A stretch of 64,000 nt of DNA, taken from NCBI GenBank assembly GCA_964484125.1, contig CAZAEK010000003.1:1-64000 (forward strand), in the 5' to 3' direction. The stretch's first letter is position 1. Each line of letters starts with the position of its first letter. Shown here in pieces: positions 25,637 through 34,099 of the stretch. Below the pieces are notes generated by a model. It made no database searches. It was not told where the DNA came from and worked only from the letters and a program-made list of their open reading frames with translations. The position numbers were made by a program, and so were the translations under genes. This DNA is from DSSM01 sp964484125. GTDB lineage: Bacteria > Bacteroidota > Ignavibacteria > Tepidaquicellales > Tepidaquicellaceae.

Positions 25637-27541
25637 TTGAATTATACAAAAAAAATAAAACGCTTTCAGACAAGAGTAGTAAATATCGGTGATGTTCCGC
25701 TTGGAGGAGATTATCCGGTCAGATTGCAATCAATGACTACAACAGATACGATGGATACTAAGGCAACTGTAGAGCAGTCAATAAGAATTATTGAAGCAGG
25801 TGCTGATTACGTAAGGATTACTGCTCCGAGTATAAACGAAGCAAAAAATCTTGAAGTAATAAAAAATGAAATCCGCAAAAGCGGATATAAAACACCGTTA
25901 ATTGCAGATATACATTTTACACCAAATGCAGCAGAACTCGCCGCAAGAATAGTTGAGAAAGTAAGGGTTAATCCCGGAAATTATGCAGATAAGAAAAAAT
26001 TTAATATAATCGAATATACAGACGCACAATACAACGAAGAACTGGAAAGGATAAGAGAAAGATTCACTCCGCTCGTAAAGATTTGCAGGGAATATGGAAC
26101 TGCAATGCGTATAGGAACAAATCACGGTTCTTTATCCGACAGAATTATGAGCCGTTATGGAGATACACCGCTTGGGATGGTAGAATCTGCTCTTGAATTC
26201 CTGAGAATATGTGAAGATAATAATTATTATAATATTGTTCTTTCGATGAAGGCAAGTAACCCCGGTGTTATGATTGAAGCATACAGATTGCTTGTTGAAA
26301 AGATGATAAAGGAAAATATGAATTATCCATTGCATCTCGGAGTAACTGAGGCAGGAGACGGTGAAGACGGCAGAATTAAATCTGCACTTGGGATAGGCGT
26401 ATTACTTGAAGAAGGGCTGGGAGATACTATAAGAGTCTCGCTTACAGAAGAACCTGAATATGAAATACCTGTATGTAAAATTCTTGCGAAAAGATATATA
26501 AATACTGATTGCGACGAAATTCATAATGTTCATACATCAGATAAAATAAGTATGACTTCACAAATCCCGGTTCTGTCCAAAGAAGTAGATAAAATCGGGA
26601 ATAAAAACGTGCCGGTGGTTATACTTTCTCCATCGGAGGAATTTATTTCCTCAGTTGAAAATTTCAGGGAAATTGGTTATCTGTACAGCCAAACACTCGA
26701 TAAGTGGACAATAGGAGATGTAGCTCCTGATTATATTTATCTCGGTTCAAAAAATATTGATTATAAACTTCCCGGTACACTTGTTAAAATATTTGATTAT
26801 GAATACTGGAAGAAATTAAACACGTCAGATAAAAGTGAGTCAATGCCCCTGTTTAAGTCAGATGAGTTTCTGAATGCCGTTGATTTTTCAGCGAAAGGAA
26901 ATTTTGTTGAGTGTGTATTGAGTGATTTAACAGAAGAACTGAAAAATAAAATAAAAATATCAGGTAATATTGTTTTAGTTATAAAGATTGGTATAAACGT
27001 TACCTTGACTGATTTTAATAAATTTTATGATGGATTAATAAAATCCGGAATTCTTTGTCCTGTTGTATTAAAATATAATTATTCGGGACTGGATGCAGAG
27101 GAATTTTCAATTTATTCGGCAACAGATGCCGGCGGAGTGTTAATTGAACAACAAAGAGGTAACGGTATCTGGCTTGAATATCCGGATATTAAAAAGGCGA
27201 ATACGGTTAGTTTCGGAATTTTACAGGCATCACGCAGACGTATTTCAAAAACGGAATACATTTCATGTCCATCTTGCGGTAGAACATTATTCGATTTGCA
27301 GGAAACAACGGCGATGATAAGGAATGCAACAAATCACCTTAAGGGAGTTAAAATAGCTATTATGGGTTGTATTGTAAATGGACCGGGTGAAATGGCAGAT
27401 GCTGATTACGGATACGTTGGCAGTGGTCCTGGTAAGATTACTCTTTATAAAAATAAAGAGATTGTAAAAAGAAACATTCCTACCGAAAAAGCACTTGAGG
27501 AGCTTATTAATTTAATCAAGGAAAACGGGGATTGGGTTTAA
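25637..27541 (+). CDS. ispG: 4-hydroxy-3-methylbut-2-enyl diphosphate synthase (IspG/GcpE), long form
   Basis: 634 residues. It converts MEcPP to HMBPP in the non-mevalonate isoprenoid pathway with a [4Fe-4S] cluster. The TIM barrel is clear (GGDYPVRLQSMTTTDTMDT, ADYVRITAPS, LIADIHFTPNAAELAA, VNPGNYAD). The C-terminal cluster domain has CPSCGRTLFDLQ and MGCIVNGPGEMADADYGYVG, giving three Cys and the conserved Glu. Between them lies the 200-plus-residue insertion seen in the Bacteroidota/Chlorobi and plant-type long IspG. TTG start abutting the rhomboid stop. Last gene of the packed run; the downstream DNA is a repeat cluster. Confidence 0.96.
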   Translation: MNYTKKIKRFQTRVVNIGDVPLGGDYPVRLQSMTTTDTMDTKATVEQSIRIIEAGADYVRITAPSINEAKNLEVIKNEIRKSGYKTPLIADIHFTPNAAELAARIVEKVRVNPGNYADKKKFNIIEYTDAQYNEELERIRERFTPLVKICREYGTAMRIGTNHGSLSDRIMSRYGDTPLGMVESALEFLRICEDNNYYNIVLSMKASNPGVMIEAYRLLVEKMIKENMNYPLHLGVTEAGDGEDGRIKSALGIGVLLEEGLGDTIRVSLTEEPEYEIPVCKILAKRYINTDCDEIHNVHTSDKISMTSQIPVLSKEVDKIGNKNVPVVILSPSEEFISSVENFREIGYLYSQTLDKWTIGDVAPDYIYLGSKNIDYKLPGTLVKIFDYEYWKKLNTSDKSESMPLFKSDEFLNAVDFSAKGNFVECVLSDLTEELKNKIKISGNIVLVIKIGINVTLTDFNKFYDGLIKSGILCPVVLKYNYSGLDAEEFSIYSATDAGGVLIEQQRGNGIWLEYPDIKKANTVSFGILQASRRRISKTEYISCPSCGRTLFDLQETTAMIRNATNHLKGVKIAIMGCIVNGPGEMADADYGYVGSGPGKITLYKNKEIVKRNIPTEKALEELINLIKENGDWV

Positions 27542-27588
27542 TTTATATCTGTCATTTGTTCAGCACTTCGAAGGAATTTTCATCGGGA

Positions 27589-27901
27589 ACACGGATTACG
27601 CAGATTTAACAGATTTACACAGATTTTTATCACTCCGCAGGAGTGTAATGTTTATAGCAAAGCGGAATACAAAAATCTGTCATACCTGCGGAAGCAGGAG
27701 TCCATAATTTCTACAAACATACGACCCCTCCGGGGTCGTTAATAATATGCGAAATATTTTTCTACAAACATATGATTCCTACGGAATCAAGGCAACTCCG
27801 TAGGAGTTGAATGTTTGTAGCAAAGAGAAGTTTTGATTATGGATTCCCGCATACGCGGGAATGACAGCGAGAAGCAACTCCGTAGGAGTTGAATGTTTGT
27901 A
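27589..27901. repeat. Dense cluster of dispersed palindromic repeats
   Basis: At least three repeat kinds are interleaved. First, a CAGATTTAACAGATTTACACAG element (27601-27622). Second, short palindromes with a fixed three-base centre: CACTCC-GCA-GGAGTG (27631-27645), CGACCCC-TCC-GGGGTCG (from 27722), TGATTCC-TAC-GGAATCA (from 27773) and CAACTCC-GTA-GGAGTTG (twice), most flanked by CTACAAACAT or AATGTTTGTAG. Third, a GGATTCCCGC / GCGGGAATGACAG element (27841-27866). Nothing coding is visible across this interval, which separates ispG from ppdK, convergent genes. Confidence 0.85.
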
Positions 27902-27934
27902 GAAAGGCGGAGCGTTCCTTTTTCCCACGAAAAA

Positions 27935-27964
27935 AAAAGCAGGTTAAAATTTAGCCTGCTTTTC
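27935..27964 (-). terminator. Intrinsic terminator of ppdK
   Basis: AAAGCAGG and CCTGCTTT form the stem, extended inward by TAAA/TTTA. On the minus strand it is followed by a run of about eight T, right after the ppdK stop, so it is a strong rho-independent terminator. It may also stop transcription from the ispG side. Confidence 0.85.
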
Positions 27965-27988
27965 TGTTACGTGAGTTATGAGTTATGT

Positions 27989-30805
27989 TTATTTCTTTTT
28001 TTTCTTTTTGTCTGATTTTTTCTGAGCTTTAGGTGAAGATTTCTTTGCAGTTTTCTTATGTTCTTTTTTCCCATTGAAAATTTCACCGTGTTTATGTTCG
28101 ACTGAAGCTCTCGCGGCTGCAAGTCTTGCAATCGGAACTCTGAAAGGTGAACAGCTTACATAAGCCAATCCGAGTAAATGACAGAACTCAACTGAATTTG
28201 GTTCTCCGCCATGTTCACCGCAAATGCCAAGTTTAATATCGGGTCTTGTTGCTTTACCTTTTTCAACGGCAATTCTCATAAGTTCCCCAATACCGAATCT
28301 GTCAATAAACTGGAAAGGATCGTGAGGTAGAATTTGTTGCTTAATGTAATCTGGCAGGAATCCGCCGATATCATCACGCGAGAAACCAAATCCCATCTGT
28401 GTTAAATCATTTGTGCCAAAGGAAAAGAACTGTGCATATTCTGCAATATAATCTGCTACAAGTGCGGCTCTCGGAATTTCAATCATAGTTCCGACTAAAT
28501 GTCCGATTTTCTTCAATCCGAATTTTTCACATACTTCCTTATAAACTTTTTCAATTATACTATACTGATGCTTTAATTCTCTTGATGTGCAGGTTACAGG
28601 AATCATAATTTCCGGGAAAGGTTTCTTCCCTTCCTGTAAAAGCTCTGCTGCAGCTTCAAATATAGCGCGGATTTGTACTTCTGTTATTTCCGGATAAGTG
28701 ATACCAAGACGTACGCCACGATGTCCGAGCATTGGGTTATTTTCGTGTAATGAATCTGCTCTGCTGTTGAACTGTTCGAGAGAAATTCCAAGACTTTCTG
28801 AAAGTTTAGCTCTCTCTTCTTCATTATTCGGAACAAATTCGTGTAATGGCGGGTCAAGAGTTCTGATAGTTACGGGATATCCATCCATTGCTTCAAGAGT
28901 ATCTTTAACATCCTTCTTGATAAACGGGAAAAGTTCATTCAAAGCCATTCTTCTCTCTTCTTCTGTTCCGGACATAATCATTTTTCTGAGCAGGAATAAT
29001 GGTTCTTCAGAATTTTCTCCATAGAACATATGCTCAGTTCTGAAAAGTCCTATACCTTCAGCGCCGAATCTTCTTGCAGTTGCCGCGTCTGATGGTGTAT
29101 CTGCGTTTGTGCGGACTTTAAGTACACGAACCTTATCACAGATTTTCAGGAAAGCGTTAAGATCTTCATTATCTGTATCAACGTCCATCATATCAAGTTT
29201 GCCAAGATAAACATTACCTTTAGTACCGTTTAATGAAATATAATCGCCTTCGCGAATAACATTTTCACCTACTTTGAAATATTTTTCTTCAAGGTTTACT
29301 TCTATTTCACCGGCGCCGACAATACAACATTTGCCCCAGCCGCGTGCTACGAGTGCTGCGTGTGAAGTCATTCCGCCGCGTGCTGTGAGGATCGCCTCAG
29401 CGGCTCTCATACCCTCAATATCTTCAGGGTTAGTTTCTTCTCTGACGAGTATAACGTTCTTTCCTTCTTTTTTCCATTCTACTGCGTCATTAGCTGTGAA
29501 TACGACCTGACCTGTTGTTCCACCGGGACCTGCAGGTAATCCTTTTGTTAAAAGATGTGCCGCTTTCTCAGCTTCCGGTAATAACACCGGATGTAATAGC
29601 TCATCAAGTTGTTCAGGTTTTACCCTCATCACAGCTTCTTCAGCACTTATAAGTTTTTCCTTATACATATCAGAAGCCATTTTTACGGCAGCCGCACCAT
29701 TTCTTTTACCTACTCTGCACTGTAACATATATAATTTGCCTTCCTGAATTGTGAATTCCAGGTCAAGCATATCGCGGTAGTGCTTCTCAAGATTTAATTC
29801 TATTTTATGTAACTGCTTATAAACTTCCGGCATTGCAGTCTCAAGTGAATCAAGATGCTTTGTGTGTTCGTTCTTACCTATTTCGTTTATCGGATTTGGT
29901 GTTCTGATACCTGCAACTACGTCTTCACCCTGTGCGTTAACTAACCATTCTCCATAGAAATAATTTTCACCGGTAGCAGGATTACGTGTAAAAGCAACAC
30001 CTGTAGCAGATGAATTATCCATATTTCCAAATACCATTGACTGTACATTAACAGCTGTACCCCAATCATCCGGAATACCTTCAATTCTTCTGTATGATAT
30101 AGCTCTTTTGCCCATCCAACTCTGGAATACTGCTCCAATAGCGCCCCATAGCTGTTCCATTGCATCTTCAGGGAAAGGTTTTCCAAGCACTTCGTTCACC
30201 TTTGCTTTATATATATCAACAAGTTCTTTTAAATCTTCTGCTGTTAATTCTGTATCTGATTTATATCCTTTAGATTCTTTCATTTTATGAAGTTCTCTTT
30301 CAAGGTGTTGACGAACACCCTGACCTCCTGCGGGTTCAATACCAGCGGCTTTTTCCATAACTACGTCGGAATACATCTGAATAAGTCTGCGCTGGGAGTC
30401 ATAAACAAATCTCGGATTGCCGGTTTTTTCTATTAATCCTTCACGTGTAGTATCATTAAGACCTACATTTAACACGGTTTCCATCATACCCGGCATTGAA
30501 CTTCCTGCGCCTGAGCGAACAGAAACGAGTAACGGATTTTTCTTATCTCCAAATTTAGCTCCCATTTGTTTCTCTGTTTTCTCAAGAGCTTTTAAAACCT
30601 GTTCCTTTAATTCTTTCGGATATTTCTTTTTGTTTTCGTAATAAGCGGTACAAACTTCTGTTGTAATTGTAAAACCTGCAGGTACAGGCAGTCCAAGATT
30701 GACCATTTCTGCCAGATTTGCACCCTTTCCTCCGAGCAGTTCTTTCATATTTGCTTTACCATCGGCTTTTTTACCACCGAAGTAATAAACATATTTTTTA
30801 GCCAT
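27989..30805 (-). CDS. ppdK: Pyruvate, phosphate dikinase
   Basis: 938 residues. It interconverts pyruvate + ATP + Pi and PEP + AMP + PPi in the cytosol, serving glycolysis or gluconeogenesis. Order of domains: ATP-grasp nucleotide domain (LLGGKGANLAEMVNLGLPVPAGF, SVRSGAGSSMPGMMETVLN), swivelling phosphohistidine domain with the catalytic His in TARGGMTSHAALVARGWGK, and the PEP/pyruvate TIM barrel with GTNDLTQMGFGFSRDD and the catalytic Cys in GICGEHGG. A Lys-rich tail of about 26 residues after EHKHGEIFNGKK is added to the normal end and is unusual. ATG start at 30805; divergent from the subtilase gene across 195 AT-rich bases. Confidence 0.97.
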   Translation of the reverse strand: MAKKYVYYFGGKKADGKANMKELLGGKGANLAEMVNLGLPVPAGFTITTEVCTAYYENKKKYPKELKEQVLKALEKTEKQMGAKFGDKKNPLLVSVRSGAGSSMPGMMETVLNVGLNDTTREGLIEKTGNPRFVYDSQRRLIQMYSDVVMEKAAGIEPAGGQGVRQHLERELHKMKESKGYKSDTELTAEDLKELVDIYKAKVNEVLGKPFPEDAMEQLWGAIGAVFQSWMGKRAISYRRIEGIPDDWGTAVNVQSMVFGNMDNSSATGVAFTRNPATGENYFYGEWLVNAQGEDVVAGIRTPNPINEIGKNEHTKHLDSLETAMPEVYKQLHKIELNLEKHYRDMLDLEFTIQEGKLYMLQCRVGKRNGAAAVKMASDMYKEKLISAEEAVMRVKPEQLDELLHPVLLPEAEKAAHLLTKGLPAGPGGTTGQVVFTANDAVEWKKEGKNVILVREETNPEDIEGMRAAEAILTARGGMTSHAALVARGWGKCCIVGAGEIEVNLEEKYFKVGENVIREGDYISLNGTKGNVYLGKLDMMDVDTDNEDLNAFLKICDKVRVLKVRTNADTPSDAATARRFGAEGIGLFRTEHMFYGENSEEPLFLLRKMIMSGTEEERRMALNELFPFIKKDVKDTLEAMDGYPVTIRTLDPPLHEFVPNNEEERAKLSESLGISLEQFNSRADSLHENNPMLGHRGVRLGITYPEITEVQIRAIFEAAAELLQEGKKPFPEIMIPVTCTSRELKHQYSIIEKVYKEVCEKFGLKKIGHLVGTMIEIPRAALVADYIAEYAQFFSFGTNDLTQMGFGFSRDDIGGFLPDYIKQQILPHDPFQFIDRFGIGELMRIAVEKGKATRPDIKLGICGEHGGEPNSVEFCHLLGLAYVSCSPFRVPIARLAAARASVEHKHGEIFNGKKEHKKTAKKSSPKAQKKSDKKKKKK

Positions 30806-31000
30806 AACTTAATGTAAAAATTTGATTAATAAAAAGTGATATATCATATAAAAATACTAAATTTGTTTTTGATTTTATAGTCAAAAATCCTTCTTTTTAT
30901 TTTATTTTATTGTAAAGTTCTTACAAAACATTGAAATTTTTATTATATTAATTCAGTTTTATTATAAAATATATTTTGACAAAAAATTAAATCATAATTT

Positions 31001-33412
31001 ATGAAAAACTTTTTAATCCTCTCGCTTTTAGTTATTTTCGGTATTAACACCGCTATTTCCCAGGAAAGCCCAAAGATACATCAGGACCTGAAAGTGAAAA
31101 TGCTTTCAGCATCTCCGATGGAAAAAATACCTGTTTATATAGTATTTAATAAACATCTCACGGTAAATGATTTCAATGACATCAGTTATGATACTCCCAA
31201 GAAAGAAAGAAGACAAATTGTAATAAACAGACTGATGGATTTTTCAAGAAGCATTCAATCCGAGGTCAGAAGTTATATAGAATCTCAGATTTCGGAAGGT
31301 CTTGCATCTGATTATAATATAATCTGGATGAATAATACAATTGCCGTAAAGACAACCGTGAATGTTTTAAATAATCTTGCAAAGAATTTTAACAATGTAC
31401 AAATGATAGCTTACGATGCAGAATATCCCGTTGAGGAATTATATGACAACGATATGTTCAGACCACCATTTACGGGAAGTGGTCTTGGAATAAATTCACC
31501 TCAGGCAATTGAGCCGGGAATTACTTTGATGAATGCGCATTTATGCTGGAATCAGGGAAATAAAGGTCGTGGAGTATTGGTAGGAAATGCAGATGACGGT
31601 TTCTGGTGGAAACATCCTGACCTTGTTAAGGGAGTATATCAGAATCTTGGAGAAGATGCCAATAATAACGGACAAACTATTATATGGGGAAGCGGGACTA
31701 CATCTGTATTTGATGCAGGAGATATTAACGGAATTGATAACGACGGAAACGGAAAGATTGACGATTTAATCGGCTGGGATTTTTCAACATCAAATTATAA
31801 TATTACTACTGCATCTCACGGTTCCGCAACTCTTGGGCACATTGTAGGAGATGGAACTATGGGAACTCAAACCGGTGTAGCCCCAGAATCGAAATGTATA
31901 TTGTTAAGAAATTCAGGAGGACAGACACTCCAATGGTCTGCATTCCAGTATGCTTTTCAAATGGGAGCAGATATTGTAACAAGTTCTTTGAGCTATAAAT
32001 GGTATATGAATCCGAAACCGGATTATTCTGCAATGAGATTAATAACAGATATGTCAATGGTAGGCGGAATGATTCATACAAATTCAACAAGTAACGACGG
32101 AAATAACCAGTCAAGCGCCCCAATACCTTTGAACATTTCAACAGCTGGAAATTGTCCTCCGCCGTGGCTTAATCCCGAGCAAACAAAAATCGGAAATCTC
32201 AGCGGAGTGATTGGCGTAGGAAATGTAAACGTTAATACAGACATAATTGAAAGTACATCGCCATATGGACCTGCAACATGGGGCAACTGGGCACTCTGGG
32301 GAGCTTATACATATCCCATAGACAGTATGCATAAAGATTATCCTTACAGCAGAGTTGCACCTGTAGAGCCGGATTCAATGGGGCTTTTAAAACCGGACGT
32401 ATCAGCACCTGGGCAAAATTCCATATCCACTTATGTTAGTAGTGGTACAGGATACGGAACATTTGGAGGCACCTCGTCAGCAACACCTCATACAGGAGGT
32501 GCAGTAGCACTGATGCTTTCAATTAACCCTGAACTTTTGCCGAGGGATATATCTAAAATTCTCGAATTAACCGCAGTTGAAAAAGGCGCTCCGGGTAAAG
32601 ACCCAAGATACGGAGCAGGAAGAATAGATGTATTTGCCGCAACATCTTCACCGAAATTTACTCTGACAGGAATTAACGGCGGAAGTAACTGGCTCATAAG
32701 CAATACACTTGCCCCATCGGATACCGCAAAGGAACTTGTTGGTTTGAAAATATCAACAACAGTAAATCCGCAGGTCGGTTCATTAAAAATGCTTAAACTC
32801 GGAATGACAACCAATGCAACATCTACGCACATAAATTCATTTGATTTATACTGGGATAAGAACAAAGATAACATTGTAAGTACAGGCGATATAAAATTAA
32901 GAAGCGTTCCTTTTGCACCGGGACCTGTTACATTTGATTCCCTGAAGTTTAAATTTCTTGACAGTGCAAGGACACTGATAGTTGTGGCAAGAACAACATC
33001 CTCTGCAAGCGGCTCGCAGTCTGTCAATCTCGGATTAACCGATACAAATCAGGTTGTCGCTTATTATACGACTAAACCATTCAATACAAATTTTCCGTTC
33101 GGTTCAGTTTCCTCGGTTGGTAATAACACCGAAACTCCTTATGAATATTCATTATCACAAAATTATCCAAATCCGTTTAATCCTGTTACACTGATTAAAT
33201 ATTCCGTGGCAAAAGCAGGATTAGTTACGTTGAAAGTGTATGACATAATGGGAAGAGAAGTTGCAACTCTTGTAAACGGAAATAAACTTGCAGGAAATTA
33301 TCAGGTGGAATTTGATTTAAAAGACACAAAGAATATAGCCAGCGGAGTTTATTATTATAAAATCACCGCAGGAGAATTTTCTGATGTGAAGAAAATGATT
33401 CTTGTAAAATAA
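31001..33412 (+). CDS. Subtilisin-like (S8) protease with type IX sorting domain
   Basis: 803 residues: signal peptide (1-20), a propeptide-like region (about 30-145), the S8 catalytic domain (about 175-540), a beta domain, and a T9SS sorting domain (about 725-803, NYPNPFNPVTLIKYS ... DIMGREVATLV ... GVYYYKITAGE). The triad reads Asp198 in NADDGFWWKHPDL, His273 in SHGSATLGHIVG and Ser492 in GGTSSATPHTGG. The segment DGNGKIDDLIGWDF is usual for this T9SS subtilase branch. It is expected on the cell surface or secreted and would degrade extracellular protein. ATG start at 31001, shared upstream region with ppdK. Confidence 0.93.
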   Translation: MKNFLILSLLVIFGINTAISQESPKIHQDLKVKMLSASPMEKIPVYIVFNKHLTVNDFNDISYDTPKKERRQIVINRLMDFSRSIQSEVRSYIESQISEGLASDYNIIWMNNTIAVKTTVNVLNNLAKNFNNVQMIAYDAEYPVEELYDNDMFRPPFTGSGLGINSPQAIEPGITLMNAHLCWNQGNKGRGVLVGNADDGFWWKHPDLVKGVYQNLGEDANNNGQTIIWGSGTTSVFDAGDINGIDNDGNGKIDDLIGWDFSTSNYNITTASHGSATLGHIVGDGTMGTQTGVAPESKCILLRNSGGQTLQWSAFQYAFQMGADIVTSSLSYKWYMNPKPDYSAMRLITDMSMVGGMIHTNSTSNDGNNQSSAPIPLNISTAGNCPPPWLNPEQTKIGNLSGVIGVGNVNVNTDIIESTSPYGPATWGNWALWGAYTYPIDSMHKDYPYSRVAPVEPDSMGLLKPDVSAPGQNSISTYVSSGTGYGTFGGTSSATPHTGGAVALMLSINPELLPRDISKILELTAVEKGAPGKDPRYGAGRIDVFAATSSPKFTLTGINGGSNWLISNTLAPSDTAKELVGLKISTTVNPQVGSLKMLKLGMTTNATSTHINSFDLYWDKNKDNIVSTGDIKLRSVPFAPGPVTFDSLKFKFLDSARTLIVVARTTSSASGSQSVNLGLTDTNQVVAYYTTKPFNTNFPFGSVSSVGNNTETPYEYSLSQNYPNPFNPVTLIKYSVAKAGLVTLKVYDIMGREVATLVNGNKLAGNYQVEFDLKDTKNIASGVYYYKITAGEFSDVKKMILVK

Positions 33413-33445
33413 GTTTATCAAGTTTGTAAAGTTTATCAAGTTGTA

Positions 33446-33485
33446 GAAATCCCTTTTCCCTGAAAAATGGGTGAAGGGATTTTTT
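33446..33485. terminator. Bidirectional hairpin between subtilase and PPTase genes
   Basis: AAATCCCTT and AAGGGATTT pair around a loop containing TCCC / GGG. The plus-strand side is followed by TTTTTTATTT, giving an intrinsic terminator for the subtilase; the same stem sits at the stop codon of the minus-strand PPTase gene. Just upstream, AGTTTATCAAGTT is directly repeated (33412-33442). Confidence 0.75.
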
Positions 33486-34098
33486 ATTTGGTAAAAAGAT
33501 ATACAGGTTTTTTGGCAGATGTGCAAACCGAGCAATAAATTTCATCTGATATGATGAATGAGTTTACGTACGCTCCCTCAGATTGAGAGTAAATTTCGGT
33601 TTCAATTATATTTCTGCCTTTTGCCAATGAAATTTCATTAACATTGTCTGTTATTCCCGTTCCGAGAAATTTCAGAAAAGATTCCTTTCGCGTCCAGAGC
33701 TTGTAAAAAGTTTTGATAGATTTATCTTTACGGATTAATTCTATCTCATTCAGGGAGAAAAAAATTTCTTTGTGTGAAAAAACCTTATCGGATGAAATCA
33801 GTTCAATATCTATTCCTATTTCATCTACATTTGTAAACGCAATAATAAATTTGTTCCCTGTTTTTGAAATATTAAATTTTGTATTAATCTTTTCTACAAA
33901 TGGCTTTCCGTATTCATTTTTAGTGATACTAATATTGCAGTCATCAAGTGAAGAATTGTATCTTGTTAAAGTTTGCTTTAATAAGTAATCCGGTTTTATG
34001 CCCGAACCTGTATCCATTAACAAAAGTATTTTATCCGTTAGATTTTCCGGAAAAGAATTAACAATAACAGGTTTGATATCAGAACAATAAACTTTCAT
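33484..34098 (-). CDS. 4'-phosphopantetheinyl transferase (Sfp type)
   Basis: 204 residues from the ATG at 34098. That ATG lies two bases past the TGA of the NRPS gene (TGAAATG), so it is preferred over a longer frame reading back into the NRPS. It transfers phosphopantetheine from CoA to the Ser of carrier domains. The Mg-binding motif is GIDIE (95-99), followed by FYKLWTRKESFLKFLGTGI with the WxxKES motif (W135, K138, E139). The N-terminal half is divergent. Being translationally coupled to the synthetase it should activate the two PCP domains of that enzyme. Confidence 0.9.
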   Translation of the reverse strand: MKVYCSDIKPVIVNSFPENLTDKILLLMDTGSGIKPDYLLKQTLTRYNSSLDDCNISITKNEYGKPFVEKINTKFNISKTGNKFIIAFTNVDEIGIDIELISSDKVFSHKEIFFSLNEIELIRKDKSIKTFYKLWTRKESFLKFLGTGITDNVNEISLAKGRNIIETEIYSQSEGAYVNSFIISDEIYCSVCTSAKKPVYLFTK

Positions 34099-34099
34099 T

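Noticed and set aside
27589..27901. Possible CRISPR array or small RNA gene
   Set aside because: Three unrelated repeat types are mixed and spacing is irregular. It is better explained as dispersed repeats.
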